In this document: positions 35,434 to 44,791 of the stretch, piece after piece
Position numbering within the stretch: the stretch's first letter is position 1
Layout of the letters: the number at the start of each line of letters is the position of its first letter
NCBI RefSeq assembly: GCF_042660285.1
Contig: NZ_JBHSTP010000001.1
Span: 558,001-622,000, forward strand
From: Luethyella okanaganae
GTDB lineage: Bacteria > Actinomycetota > Actinomycetes > Actinomycetales > Microbacteriaceae
Direction: 5' to 3'
DNA length: 64,000 nucleotides
Program-made: the position numbers and the translations under genes
Notes under the pieces: generated by a model
Seen by the model: only the letters and a program-made list of their open reading frames with translations
Databases searched by the model: none
Told to the model about the DNA's origin: nothing

Positions 35434-35754
35434 GTGACCTATGTCATCGCTCTTCCGTGTGTGGATGTCAAGGATCGTGCGTGTGTGGACGAGTGCCCGG
35501 TCGACTGCATCTACGAGGGCGAGCGTTCGCTCTACATCCACCCCGACGAATGCGTCGACTGCGGAGCCTGCGAACCCGTCTGCCCCGTCGAGGCGATCTA
35601 CTACGAAGACGACCTCCCCGAGCAGTGGGCCGACTACTACACCGCCAACGTCGAGTTCTTCGACGACATCGGCTCACCCGGCGGCGCAGCCAAGATCGGC
35701 GTCATCGCCAAAGACCACCCCATCATCAGCGCACTCCCACCACAGAGCCACTAG
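35434..35754 (+). CDS. fdxA: Seven-iron ferredoxin FdxA
   Basis: A 106-residue bacterial ferredoxin with [3Fe-4S] and [4Fe-4S] clusters. The cysteine pattern is PC-x7-C-x3-CPVDC in the first half and CVDCGACEPVCPVEA in the second, which is the seven-iron type of Actinobacteria. It acts as a low-potential electron carrier in the cytoplasm. The start is GTG 35434, with AAGGGA 11 bases upstream; a -10-like TAGACT overlaps the end of the preceding gene. The dapC gene follows after six bases. Confidence 0.94.
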   Translation: MTYVIALPCVDVKDRACVDECPVDCIYEGERSLYIHPDECVDCGACEPVCPVEAIYYEDDLPEQWADYYTANVEFFDDIGSPGGAAKIGVIAKDHPIISALPPQSH

Positions 35755-35760
35755 CACGTC

Positions 35761-36855
35761 GTGAAGCAGATTCCCGAATACCCGTGGGACCTGATGGCCC
35801 CGCATGCTGAGCGAGCTCGCGCGCATCCGGATGGGATCGTCGATCTGTCGATCGGCTCGCCTGTAGACCCGACCCCGCCGATCATCCGCCAGGCTCTCGC
35901 CGCCGCCACCGACGCGCACGCCTATCCGCAGACGACGGGAACGCCAGAACTGCGCCGTGCGATCGTCGAGTGGTTCGAGCGTCGTCGTGGCGTGACCGGA
36001 CTCGCCGAGAGGAATGTGCTGCCGACGATCGGCTCGAAGGAACTCGTCGCCCTGCTGCCCTTCCTGGCGGGAGTCGGCGATGGCGACGTCGTCGTGCATC
36101 CCCGCGCGGCCTATCCGACGTATGCGATCGGGGCGGCGATCGCCGGGGCGACGGCCTTCGCGTCCGACGATCCCGGCGAGTGGCCGGATGCCACGAAGCT
36201 CATCTGGTTGAACAGCCCTGGCAATCCCGACGGCCGGGTGCTGCCGGTCGAGCACCTGCGTGCTGCCCGGGAACGTGCCCGTGAACTCGGCGCGCTCATC
36301 GTGAGCGACGAGTGCTACGCCGAGCTCGGCTGGGACGCCCCGTGGGATACCGAGCGGGTGCCGAGCATTCTCGATCCGCGCGTCATCGGTGGCGACCGGC
36401 ACAATGTGCTCGCCGTCTACTCGCTCAGCAAACAGTCGAACATGGCCGGATATCGCGCTGCCTTCGTCGCCGGATGCTCCGCCGTCATCGACCGGCTTCT
36501 CGCCGTGCGCAAGCACGCGGGACTCATGCTGCCCGCTCCGCTCCAAGAGGCCATGATCGCGGCGCTCGGCGACGACGGGCATGTGGAGCGGCAGAAGCAG
36601 ATCTACCGCGCCCGCCGCGATGTCCTGTTGCCGGCCCTTCGGCGGGCCGGGTTCCGCATCGATCACGGTGAGGCCGGCCTCTACCTCTGGGCAACGGAGG
36701 GCCGGGATGCCTGGCGGAGCATCGACCGGCTCGCCGGACTCGGCATCCTCGCCGGGCCCGGGCACTTCTACGGCTCGTTCTACCCCGACCATGTTCGGTT
36801 CTCGCTCACCGCGAGCGACGAGCGCATCGCCGCCGCCGCCGAGCGCCTCGGCTAG
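35761..36855 (+). CDS. dapC: Succinyldiaminopimelate transaminase
   Basis: A 364-residue class I/II aminotransferase making N-succinyl-L,L-diaminopimelate in lysine and peptidoglycan precursor synthesis. Signs: KQIPEYPWDLMAPHAERARAHPDGIVDLSIGSPVDPTPP, AYPQTTGTPELRRAIVEW, PTIGSKELVALLPFLAG, SPGNPDGRVLP, and the PLP lysine in YSLSKQSNMAGYRAAFVAG. The fdxA-dapC order and the dapD and dapE genes nearby support the assignment over other aminotransferases. Start is GTG 35761. Confidence 0.92.
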   Translation: MKQIPEYPWDLMAPHAERARAHPDGIVDLSIGSPVDPTPPIIRQALAAATDAHAYPQTTGTPELRRAIVEWFERRRGVTGLAERNVLPTIGSKELVALLPFLAGVGDGDVVVHPRAAYPTYAIGAAIAGATAFASDDPGEWPDATKLIWLNSPGNPDGRVLPVEHLRAARERARELGALIVSDECYAELGWDAPWDTERVPSILDPRVIGGDRHNVLAVYSLSKQSNMAGYRAAFVAGCSAVIDRLLAVRKHAGLMLPAPLQEAMIAALGDDGHVERQKQIYRARRDVLLPALRRAGFRIDHGEAGLYLWATEGRDAWRSIDRLAGLGILAGPGHFYGSFYPDHVRFSLTASDERIAAAAERLG

Positions 36856-37054
36856 CCTCGCCCCTCAGACCGTGGTGTCGTACAGACGGTCACGGTCCCT
36901 GGTTAGACATGTGCTCCAACGGATTCCGCTATCCTTTGGCGGATGCAACGGTAGGCGTTCACTCGGATTAGGCTGTAAGCGGGTCTACACAGTCGCGGCA
37001 CAACCGGCGACGTGCGTCCCGAGTTTTCCACTCACGAGGAATCAGGGAGGCGCC

Positions 37055-38392
37055 GTGGGCGACGTCGAGCAAGCACAGGCCACAGCGAGACAGGTTGCGG
37101 CGGCGCCGGTCCCGGCGCCGTTGACGGCGACGCTGAGCTACCCGGGCGGTCAGGCAGAGTTCCCCGTCGTCCCGAGCGTCGACGGACCGTCGAGCATCGA
37201 TATCTCGAGCCTGACCCGCCAGACCGGTTTGACCAGTCTCGACTACGGTTTCGTCAACACCGCCTCGACCAGGTCGGCCATCACCTTCATCGACGGCGAG
37301 AAGGGCATCCTGCGTTATCGCGGATATCCCATCGAGCAGGTCGCCAAGAGGGCCACCTTCCTCGAGACGGCCTGGCTGCTCATCTACGGAGAACTGCCGA
37401 GCGCGAGCGAACTCGAGGAGTTCGACACCAAGATCCGTCGGCACACCTTGCTGCACGAGGATCTCAAGCGCTTCTTCAGCGCGCTCCCGCACAACGCCCA
37501 CCCGATGTCGGTGCTGTCGTCCGGCGTCTCGGCGCTCTCGACCTACTACCAGGACTCGCTCAACCCCAAGAACCCCGAGCACGTCGAACTCGCGACGGTG
37601 CGTCTGCTCGCGAAGCTGCCGGTCATGGCGGCGTACGCGCACAAGAAGAGCATCGGCCAGGCCTTCCTCTACCCGGACAACTCGCTGAGCTTCGTCGACA
37701 ACTTCCTCAAGCTCAATTTCGGCAACCTCGCTGAGCCCTATGAGATCGACCCGGTGCTGAGCAAGGCGCTCGAGCGCCTGCTCATCCTGCACGAAGACCA
37801 TGAGCAGAACGCCTCCACCTCGACGGTCCGCCTCGTCGGATCCACGGAGGCCAACCTCTTCGCCTCCGTCTCCGCCGGCATCAACGCGCTCTTCGGCCCG
37901 CTGCACGGCGGCGCCAACGAGGCCGTCCTCGCCATGCTCGCGCAGATCCGCGACTCGGGAGAGGGCGTCGGCCGCTTCGTCGAGCGCGTCAAGAACAAAG
38001 AAGACGGCGTCAAGCTCATGGGCTTCGGACACCGTGTCTACAAGAACTACGACCCGCGCGCCAAGCTCGTCAAGGAGAGCGCCGACGAGGTGCTCGCTGC
38101 GCTCGGCGTGCACGACGACCTGTTGGAGATCGCCAAGGAGCTCGAGGCGATCGCCCTCGAGGATGACTACTTCAAATCGCGTCGCCTCTACCCGAACGTC
38201 GACTTCTACACCGGCGTCATCTACAAGGCCATGGGCTTCCCCACGCGCATGTTCACCGTGCTGTTCGCGATCGGCCGCTTGCCCGGCTGGATCGCCCATT
38301 GGCGCGAGATGAACACCGACCCGCAGACCAAGATCGGCCGCCCGCAGCAGCTCTATACGGGTGCCGCGGAGCGGAGCTTCCCGGCGCGCTAG
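37055..38392 (+). CDS. gltA: Citrate synthase
   Basis: A 445-residue type II (hexameric) citrate synthase, the entry step of the citric acid cycle. N-terminal beta region PLTATLSYPGGQAEFPVVPSVDGPSSIDIS, then GILRYRGYPIEQVA; catalytic residues in LHGGANEAV and GFGHRVYKNYDPRA, and the aspartate in NVDFYTG. The GTG at 37055 is set by GGGAGG four to five bases upstream. The open frame continues upstream into dapC, but that is an accident of GC content. A possible -10 (TAGGCT, 36969-36974) lies 80 bp upstream. Confidence 0.95.
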   Translation: MGDVEQAQATARQVAAAPVPAPLTATLSYPGGQAEFPVVPSVDGPSSIDISSLTRQTGLTSLDYGFVNTASTRSAITFIDGEKGILRYRGYPIEQVAKRATFLETAWLLIYGELPSASELEEFDTKIRRHTLLHEDLKRFFSALPHNAHPMSVLSSGVSALSTYYQDSLNPKNPEHVELATVRLLAKLPVMAAYAHKKSIGQAFLYPDNSLSFVDNFLKLNFGNLAEPYEIDPVLSKALERLLILHEDHEQNASTSTVRLVGSTEANLFASVSAGINALFGPLHGGANEAVLAMLAQIRDSGEGVGRFVERVKNKEDGVKLMGFGHRVYKNYDPRAKLVKESADEVLAALGVHDDLLEIAKELEAIALEDDYFKSRRLYPNVDFYTGVIYKAMGFPTRMFTVLFAIGRLPGWIAHWREMNTDPQTKIGRPQQLYTGAAERSFPAR

Positions 38393-38444
38393 GTGTAGCT
38401 AATCGCCTGCTGCCCGTGTGCCGTGTCTTGCACCGGGCTCGGCA

Positions 38445-41000
38445 CTATCCGGTCGGCCGGAGCATGAGGGAGTCGCGCGCAGTCTCGACAATCGTGTCGA
38501 GACCGTATACCCACCGACGGGTGCGGTTCGTCTGCCACAACGACGTCTGATCTGCATAGTTCGGGTGGAAGGCGTGACCGGAGGCGCCCGTGAGATTGAC
38601 CCAGGTCGAGTCGTCGAAGTCGGCGAGGCTGATCACCTGGCGCATCGACGGCACCCAGTCGGCCTGGTAGCCGTTCCGTGCGTCCCAGCCGACGGCGTCG
38701 ACCACGGCCGACCCTCCGCCGAGCTCGTACGGGCCGCGGTTGAACAACCACTCGAGCGCTCCGATGCCGGACGTGCCGAAACTCGCGTTCGTGAGCTCAA
38801 GGGTGTGCAGGCGTCCCCACGACCACCGTTTCTGATCGCGGCCCATGCGTTCGACGCCTTCCGACCAGGCCTGCTCCATGGCGTATTCGAGCATGGCATC
38901 GCGTCCGGCTATGCCCCGTTTCTCGTTCGTCCACCAGGGCGAGTCCGGTTGATCGAGCAGGGTGCCCACCACCGAGAACCAGCGGTCGCCGCCGGCGGGG
39001 GCTGTGCCTTCTGGCAGCTTGTCGGCGAACATCGCATCGAGCAGATGCCGCCAGGTCATGTTGAAGAACGCCGCCGATGGGCTGTCGACATCGTCGTGGA
39101 AGTCCCAATCTGCAAGCAGTTCCTGTCCCTTGGCCGGATCGCCGTCGATGGTCAGGCCGTTCAGCACCGGCACGATCTGCGCGGCGTTCGCGTCGAAGGT
39201 GTCCGCCTGGATGGAGTCCATCGTGTCGATCGTGATCCTCGCGCCGGAGCCGATCGCCTCCTGAAGCAGCGCCGTGATCCGTTGCGCGCGGTAGCCGAGG
39301 TCCCAGTCCTTCGTGATCATGCCGGGAGTGTCGGGACCGACGGCGGCGTTGTTCGCCGTCACAATGAGGCCACTCGGCGGGTTGTGCAATCGGGGCAGCT
39401 GATCGAAGGGGATGAAGCCGTTCCAGTCGTAGGCGCTCGTCCAGCCGGGCACCGGCAGCGTTCCGTCGCCGCTGTTGCGCACCGGAATGAGGCCAGGCGC
39501 CTGATAGCCGATGTTGCCGTCGACATCCGCGTAGAGCAGATTCTGCGAAGGAACCTCGAAGAGTCGTGCGGCCTCGCGGAACTCGTCCCAGTTCTGGGCA
39601 CGGTTCAGCGCGAAGATGGCGCCCGCCGTGCGTCCGGGCGTCAGTGCCGTCCACTGCAGAGCGAGTTCGTAGACGCCGGACGGCTGGCCGACAGCCGCAG
39701 GGTAGTCCGCACCGATCTCTCCGAAGTCGCCGGAGATACCGGTGACGATCGGGCCGTGCCCGGTCGCGAGGATGTCAATCGTGACGGGATCGCCCCCGGC
39801 GACCGTGATCGTCTCGCTGTGCTGCACGAGCGGTTGCTGGATGCCGTCGAGCTCATAGGTCTCGCCGGACACCTTCTCGAGATAGAGGTCGGCGACGTCT
39901 GGGCCGAGGTTCGTGAAGCCCCAGGCGATGCGGTCGTTGTGCCCGATGATCACCCCGGGGAGCCCCGAGAAGCTGTAGCCCGCGACCGAGAAGGGGCATT
40001 TGGGCGAGAGGGTCTTGCAGTGGAGACCCACCTGATACCAGATGGAGGGCATGACGGGGCCCAGGTGCGGGTCGTTCGCGAGGATCGGCAGTCCCGTGTC
40101 CGTGAGACTCCCGGCGGCGACCCAGGAGTTGGAGCCGATCTCGCCGCCAGCGGGGCCGACGAGTTCGGGGAGACTCGCGAGGGCGGTCTTGAGCCCGTGC
40201 AGGGCTGTGACGACGGCCGGGTCGGTGATCGGCGGAACCTGTGTCGTCGAGAACGATGCCGGCGCGGAAGCCTGCGGTGCGGGTCCAGCGACGATGGTGG
40301 GGTGTTTCGCATAGGGATAGTCCGGGTGCAACTGTGCGACCTGCTCAGGGCTGAGCGTCGTCGACAGGAGGGCGCGATCGATCTCGTCCTCGAGGTTCGA
40401 CCGCAGATCCCAGGCCATGGCCTTGAGCCATGCGACCGAGTCCGCCGGCGTCCACTCCTCGGGGCTGTAGCCCGGGTTCTGCAGGCCGAGGACTGCATAT
40501 TCGAGCGACAGCTCCGCGCCGGAGCGGGTCGCCAGATAGGCGTTCACGCCATCCGCATAGGCCTGGTAGAAGGCCAGAGTCTCCGGCTCAAGAAGCTGTA
40601 CCTCCTTCTCGGCGATCGCACGCCAGCCGAGCGTGCGGATGAAGGAGTCCGTGCCGATCTGGCTCTCGCCGAACAGCTCGGAGAGGCGCCCTGACGTCAC
40701 GTGCCGCCGAAAGTCCATCTCCCAGAAACGATCCTGAGCGTGCACGAAGCCCTGCGCGAGGAAGAGGTCTTGCGCGCTGTCCGCGACGAGCTGAGGTACT
40801 CCCGCGTCGTCGCGGTAGATGGTCACCTCGTGTTCGAGGCCCGGAACATCGAGGGAGCCGGACAGGGTCGGGAAGGATCGCTGAACTGTCCAGACTCCGA
40901 TGCCGCCCGCGATCACGACGAGGACGAGCAGAGCGACCAGGACGGCGACGAGCGCCTTCAGACCGCGGTGGCGTTTCGCGCGCGGGGCATCGGTTCCCAC
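38445..41000 (-). CDS. Penicillin acylase family protein (Ntn amidohydrolase), membrane-anchored
   Basis: An 851-residue precursor. Residues 15-40 form a single membrane helix or signal anchor (GLKALVAVLVALLVLVVIAGG), followed by the alpha chain (YRDDAGVPQLVADSAQDLFLAQGFVHAQDRFWEMDFRRH) and a linker, then the beta chain starting with the catalytic serine S290 in IGSNSWVAAG; autocatalytic cleavage at this Gly-Ser is expected. NDPHLGPVMPSIWY and the Asn near FTNLGPDVADL also match the family. GTG 41000 is preferred over the upstream ATG at 41030: AAGGAG lies four bases before it. Substrates may include acyl-homoserine lactones, lactams or peptides; none can be chosen from sequence. Confidence 0.88.
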   Translation of the reverse strand: MGTDAPRAKRHRGLKALVAVLVALLVLVVIAGGIGVWTVQRSFPTLSGSLDVPGLEHEVTIYRDDAGVPQLVADSAQDLFLAQGFVHAQDRFWEMDFRRHVTSGRLSELFGESQIGTDSFIRTLGWRAIAEKEVQLLEPETLAFYQAYADGVNAYLATRSGAELSLEYAVLGLQNPGYSPEEWTPADSVAWLKAMAWDLRSNLEDEIDRALLSTTLSPEQVAQLHPDYPYAKHPTIVAGPAPQASAPASFSTTQVPPITDPAVVTALHGLKTALASLPELVGPAGGEIGSNSWVAAGSLTDTGLPILANDPHLGPVMPSIWYQVGLHCKTLSPKCPFSVAGYSFSGLPGVIIGHNDRIAWGFTNLGPDVADLYLEKVSGETYELDGIQQPLVQHSETITVAGGDPVTIDILATGHGPIVTGISGDFGEIGADYPAAVGQPSGVYELALQWTALTPGRTAGAIFALNRAQNWDEFREAARLFEVPSQNLLYADVDGNIGYQAPGLIPVRNSGDGTLPVPGWTSAYDWNGFIPFDQLPRLHNPPSGLIVTANNAAVGPDTPGMITKDWDLGYRAQRITALLQEAIGSGARITIDTMDSIQADTFDANAAQIVPVLNGLTIDGDPAKGQELLADWDFHDDVDSPSAAFFNMTWRHLLDAMFADKLPEGTAPAGGDRWFSVVGTLLDQPDSPWWTNEKRGIAGRDAMLEYAMEQAWSEGVERMGRDQKRWSWGRLHTLELTNASFGTSGIGALEWLFNRGPYELGGGSAVVDAVGWDARNGYQADWVPSMRQVISLADFDDSTWVNLTGASGHAFHPNYADQTSLWQTNRTRRWVYGLDTIVETARDSLMLRPTG

Positions 41001-41093
41001 TTCACTCCTTCGTGACGTTGCGTGGTGCATACGAGCGGTAGAAGCGAGCGTACCGGACGGGCGGCGTGCGGATCGCGACGCCCGGCCGACGCC

Positions 41094-42071
41094 TCAGGCG
41101 TGCAGGGTCTCGTTGAGCACGATTCCCAGGCCGCTGCGTTGCAGCACCTCGACGGCGCCGCTCAGCGAGTTGCGGCGGAACAGCAGATTCGGCACCCCCG
41201 AGAGCTCCGCGGCCTTCACCGTTCTCGTCGGGGAGCCAGGGGCAGCGGTCGGGTCGACGACCAGAACCTTCGTTCCCGCGGTGACGTAGAGTCCCGCCTC
41301 GACGACCGTGTCGTCTCCGATCGAGATCCCGATGCCAGAGTTCGCCCCGAGCAGCGCGCGTTCGCCGATGGTCACCCGCTGAGTACCGCCACCCGAGAGC
41401 GTGCCCATGATGGAGGCACCGCCCCCGATGTCGGAGCCGTCGCCGACGACGACGCCCTGCGAGATGCGACCCTCGACCATCGATGCGCCGATGGTGCCCG
41501 CGTTGAAGTTCACGAAGCCCTCGTGCATCACGGTCGTCCCTGGGGCGAGGTGGGCGCCCAGCCGTACGCGCGAGGCATCCGCGATTCGCACCCGCTCCGG
41601 CGTGACGTAGTCGAGCAGGCGGGGGAATTTGTCGAGTCCGGTCGCCTGGATGCCCGCACGCCGCAAGACCGGTCGCAGCCGGTCGAAGTCGGCCGGGAGC
41701 ATCGGGCCGGCGTTCGTCCAGACGACCGCAGGCAGGTGGGCGAAGATCCCGTCGAGGTTGACGGTGTTGGGCCGGGCGAGCAGATGCGAGAGCACGTGCA
41801 GGCGAAGGTAGGCGTCGGGCGTGCTCTCGGGTGCGATCGCGAGGTCGACGTCGACCGTGACGATGTCGATGCGCACGTTGCGACGGTCGTCGGATCCGGC
41901 GAGGGCCTCGAGCTCCGCGGGGGCGATCCACCGTTCCCGACCGGCGGGCAGGGCGCCGAGCGCCGGGGAAGGGAACCACGTGTCGAGCACGGTTCCGTCG
42001 GCTGCGACGGTGGCGAGACCATAGCCCCAGGCGGGTGTCGACGGGTGAGGAATCGGAGTACTGTCGGCCAT
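41094..42071 (-). CDS. dapD: Tetrahydrodipicolinate N-succinyltransferase
   Basis: A 325-residue trimeric acyltransferase of the actinobacterial DapD type, the committed step of the succinylase DAP pathway. N-terminal region AWGYGLATVAADGTVLDTWFPSPALG, then the left-handed beta-helix hexapeptide repeats (RVRLGAHLAPGTTVMHEGFVNFNAGTIG... SQGVVVGDGSDIGGGASIMGTLSGGG). Start ATG 42071. It is divergent from dapE with 55 bp between start codons, so the lysine genes probably share control. Confidence 0.94.
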   Translation of the reverse strand: MADSTPIPHPSTPAWGYGLATVAADGTVLDTWFPSPALGALPAGRERWIAPAELEALAGSDDRRNVRIDIVTVDVDLAIAPESTPDAYLRLHVLSHLLARPNTVNLDGIFAHLPAVVWTNAGPMLPADFDRLRPVLRRAGIQATGLDKFPRLLDYVTPERVRIADASRVRLGAHLAPGTTVMHEGFVNFNAGTIGASMVEGRISQGVVVGDGSDIGGGASIMGTLSGGGTQRVTIGERALLGANSGIGISIGDDTVVEAGLYVTAGTKVLVVDPTAAPGSPTRTVKAAELSGVPNLLFRRNSLSGAVEVLQRSGLGIVLNETLHA

Positions 42072-42114
42072 GGTTCCAGCGTATCGGCGGCCAGGGCCGT
42101 GTGACGCCGAGCCG

Positions 42115-42120
42115 TAGACT
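42115..42120 (+). promoter_or_regulatory. -10 box for leaderless dapE
   Basis: TAGACT six bases before the ATG of dapE (42127), giving a transcript that begins at the start codon; no ribosome binding site is present. Confidence 0.5.
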
Positions 42121-42126
42121 GGGGGT

Positions 42127-43233
42127 ATGCCAGAGCTCGACACTACTGCCGCCGCTCCCATCGCCATCGACCTGTCCGCCGATTGCGTCGACATCACCAG
42201 GGCGATCTGCGACATCGAGTCCGTCTCGGGGAACGAGAAGAGCCTCGCCGACGCGATCCAGGTGGCCCTCTCGGGGTTCGCGCACCTCGAGATCATCCGC
42301 GACGGCGATTGCGTCGTCGCACGTACAGACCTCGGCCGGGCGCAGCGCGTCGTCATCGCGGGGCACCTCGACACCGTCCCGGTGAACGGAAACCTCCCCA
42401 CCCGCTTTGAGACCGTGGACGGCCGTGACTACCTGTGGGGGCGGGGCACGGTCGACATGAAGGCGGGCGTCGCCGTGCAGCTCAAGCTCGCGGCCGAACT
42501 CATCGCACCCGTCGTCGACATCACCTGGATCTGGTACGACCACGAGGAGGTGTCGGCCGATCTCAACGGTCTCGGTCGTCTCGCGGCTGGCCATCCTGAG
42601 CTCTTCGTCGGCGACTTCGCGATCCTCGGCGAACCGAGCAACGGACACGTCGAGGGTGGATGCAACGGCAACCTGCGTGTCGAGCTCCGCGCGCGGGGGG
42701 TGCGGGCGCACTCGGCGCGCGGCTGGGTCGGCGAGAACGCGATCCACAAGATCTCACCGATCCTCGAGCGTCTCGCGGCCTACGAGCCGCGCCAGGTGGA
42801 GGTCGAAGGTCTCGTCTACCGCGAAGGGCTCAACGCCGTCGGGGTCGCGGGCGGCGTCGCCGGCAATGTGATCCCCGACGAGGCCATGGTCCACGTCAAC
42901 TACCGTTTCGCGCCCAGCCGTTCGGTGGCCGAGGCGGTCGAGCATCTCCGCGAACTGTTCCCCGAGTTCGAGTTCGCGGTCGTCGACCAGGCCGAGGGGG
43001 CTCGCCCCGGACTGGATGCCCGGCTCGCCCGCGAGTTCGTCGCCGCCGTCGGCGCGGAGGCGCGGCCCAAGTACGGCTGGACGGATGTGGCGCGGTTCAG
43101 CGCCCTCGGCATCCCCGCCGTGAACTTCGGTCCCGGGGATCCGCTCAAGGCGCATGCCGACGACGAGCGTGTCGAGTTGCTGCAGATCGCACAGACCGAG
43201 CGGGCACTGCGGGCGTGGTTGAGCGGTCGTTGA
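42127..43233 (+). CDS. dapE: Succinyl-diaminopimelate desuccinylase
   Basis: A 368-residue M20-family zinc amidohydrolase releasing L,L-diaminopimelate. Metal and catalytic segments: VVIAGHLDTVPVNGN (His, Asp), WGRGTVDMKAGVAVQLKLA, WYDHEEVSADLNGLG (catalytic Glu pair), LGEPSNGHVEGGCNGNLRVELRARGVRAHSARGWVGENAIHK, and FGPGDPLKAHADDERV (C-terminal His). Divergent from dapD. Its TGA overlaps a TTG start of the next gene by three bases. Confidence 0.95.
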   Translation: MPELDTTAAAPIAIDLSADCVDITRAICDIESVSGNEKSLADAIQVALSGFAHLEIIRDGDCVVARTDLGRAQRVVIAGHLDTVPVNGNLPTRFETVDGRDYLWGRGTVDMKAGVAVQLKLAAELIAPVVDITWIWYDHEEVSADLNGLGRLAAGHPELFVGDFAILGEPSNGHVEGGCNGNLRVELRARGVRAHSARGWVGENAIHKISPILERLAAYEPRQVEVEGLVYREGLNAVGVAGGVAGNVIPDEAMVHVNYRFAPSRSVAEAVEHLRELFPEFEFAVVDQAEGARPGLDARLAREFVAAVGAEARPKYGWTDVARFSALGIPAVNFGPGDPLKAHADDERVELLQIAQTERALRAWLSGR

Positions 43234-44468
43234 GTACAGTGACCGCGCGTCCGGCCGCCACGACGGTGGCGACCACCGGCCATGGCAAGGCGCTGCGCGT
43301 GCGCTACCGGATGACGCCGTGGTGGGTGCGCGTCATCGTGGTCTTCGTCGTGGCGCGCCTCGTCACGACGGGGCTCGTGCTCGTGCTCGCGAGCGTCCAG
43401 GGCCGCAACGCCTGGACCGGCGCCCATCCGGACTACCTCGACTTCGCGAACATGTGGGATGCCCGGTGGTACAACGTCATCGCCGTCTCCGGCTACCCGA
43501 CCCACCTTCCGCTCACGCTCGACGGGCAGGTCGACGAGAACGCCTGGGCGTTCATGCCGGCATACCCTGCGGTCGTCCGCGTCCTGATGGGGTTGACCGG
43601 CTTCTCCTGGGAACCGCTCGCAGTCTTCGTCTCGCTCGTGTTCGCGCTCGGCGGCGCCCTGCTGTTCTACCGGCTCATGCGCCACAGCTTGGACGCGTCG
43701 GCGAGCCTCTACGCCGTCGTGCTCTTCTGCTTCGCCCCGCTCTCGCCCGTGCTGCAGTTCGGCTACGCGGAGTCGATGCAGCTGTTCCTCCTCATTCTCG
43801 CCCTGCTCCTTCTGCTCGAGCGCCGGTACTGGCTGCTTTTCCCGGTTGTCGCCGTCATGGCGCTCACCCGGCCGACCGGGCTTGCGTTCGCGCTCGCACT
43901 CGGTCTGCATGTGATCTGCCGCTGGCTCACGCGCGCTCGCGACCCGTTCCCGGTGCGCGAGCGGGTTGCGGCGGCGTCCATCGCCGTATTCAGCGGCATC
44001 ATGGGCTTCTCCTGGCTCATGCTCGCGGCGCTCGTGACGGGCATGCCCATGGCGTACACCGAGACGGAGCTCGCCTGGCGGGCACCGTACATCGGGTATC
44101 AGGAGCTCCTGCCCTTCACGCCGTGGTTCCAGAGCGGTGCGTGGTGGTTCGGCGTTCCGCTCGGCGCTATCGTCGTGATCGCCCTCCTCATCGGCTTCGC
44201 GCTGTTGCTCTTCACGCCGGCGGTCGTGCGACTCGGCGTCGACCTGCGGTTGTGGCTCGCGAGCTATGCGCTCTACCTGTTCGCGGTGTTCTTTCCTCAG
44301 TCGAGCGTCTTCCGCCTGCTCATGCCGATGTTCCCCCTCCTCGGTGCCGTCGCGCAGCCGCGCTCCCCGTTGTACCGGGTCGCGATCGTCGTGCTCTTCG
44401 TCGCACTGCAATGGGGCTGGTTGCTCCTCTGCTGGGGGATCGACGGCGCCGACTGGAGTCCGCCGTGA
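43230..44468 (+). CDS. PIG-V-like membrane mannosyltransferase
   Basis: A 412-residue integral membrane protein with about ten helices, similar to the PIG-V (Mannosyl_trans2) group of GT-C glycosyltransferases, which use polyprenyl-phosphate mannose. The first lumenal/extracytoplasmic loop has the expected acidic motif region with FANMWDARWYNVIAVSGYPTH, and later NAWAFMPAYPAVVRVL and GYAESMQLFLL, which are recurrent in this family. It may glycosylate a lipoglycan or cell-wall protein. The start is TTG 43230 (four-base overlap with dapE); GTG 43239 is an alternative. Confidence 0.75.
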   Translation: MSTVTARPAATTVATTGHGKALRVRYRMTPWWVRVIVVFVVARLVTTGLVLVLASVQGRNAWTGAHPDYLDFANMWDARWYNVIAVSGYPTHLPLTLDGQVDENAWAFMPAYPAVVRVLMGLTGFSWEPLAVFVSLVFALGGALLFYRLMRHSLDASASLYAVVLFCFAPLSPVLQFGYAESMQLFLLILALLLLLERRYWLLFPVVAVMALTRPTGLAFALALGLHVICRWLTRARDPFPVRERVAAASIAVFSGIMGFSWLMLAALVTGMPMAYTETELAWRAPYIGYQELLPFTPWFQSGAWWFGVPLGAIVVIALLIGFALLLFTPAVVRLGVDLRLWLASYALYLFAVFFPQSSVFRLLMPMFPLLGAVAQPRSPLYRVAIVVLFVALQWGWLLLCWGIDGADWSPP

Positions 44469-44552
44469 CCGGGGATCGACGGTATCCGTCAATTTCGGGA
44501 TGTCGCCCGGATGCACGATAATGGGAATGTCTTGCCACGAAAGGGGATCTCA

Positions 44553-44726
44553 ATGGCGGCCATGAAGCCACGGACCGGAGACGGGCCAATGGAGGCTGTA
44601 AAGGAGGGTCGCCTCATCATCGTGCGTGTTCCACTGGAGGGTGGAGGCCGCCTGGTCGTCTCGGTGAACGACGCCGAGGCCAGAGAACTCCACGACGCCC
44701 TCGCAGAGGTCGTCACTCCGGCATAG
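44553..44726 (+). CDS. DUF3117 family small protein
   Basis: A 57-residue protein of the actinobacterial DUF3117 family: AAMKPRTGDGPMEAVKEGRLIIVRVPLEGGGRLVVSVNDAEARELHDALAEVV covers the full family length. Function is not known. ATG 44553 is supported by AAAGGGG upstream; frames extending further left lack support. It sits alone between the mannosyltransferase and a converging methyltransferase. Confidence 0.9.
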   Translation: MAAMKPRTGDGPMEAVKEGRLIIVRVPLEGGGRLVVSVNDAEARELHDALAEVVTPA

Positions 44727-44791
44727 CTCCGGACTCTTGTGCCAAGCCCTGGATGTATGTCTGCGACTCCAGCCGGCTTGGCACAGCCGTG

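Noticed and set aside
36581..37054. Apparent N-terminal extension of citrate synthase overlapping dapC
   Set aside because: The sequence is out-of-frame translation of dapC; the GTG at 37055 with GGGAGG gives the normal protein.
38418..40694. 758-codon plus-strand open frame opposite the penicillin acylase gene
   Set aside because: Antisense artefact; the minus-strand frame carries the intact Ntn-hydrolase motifs.
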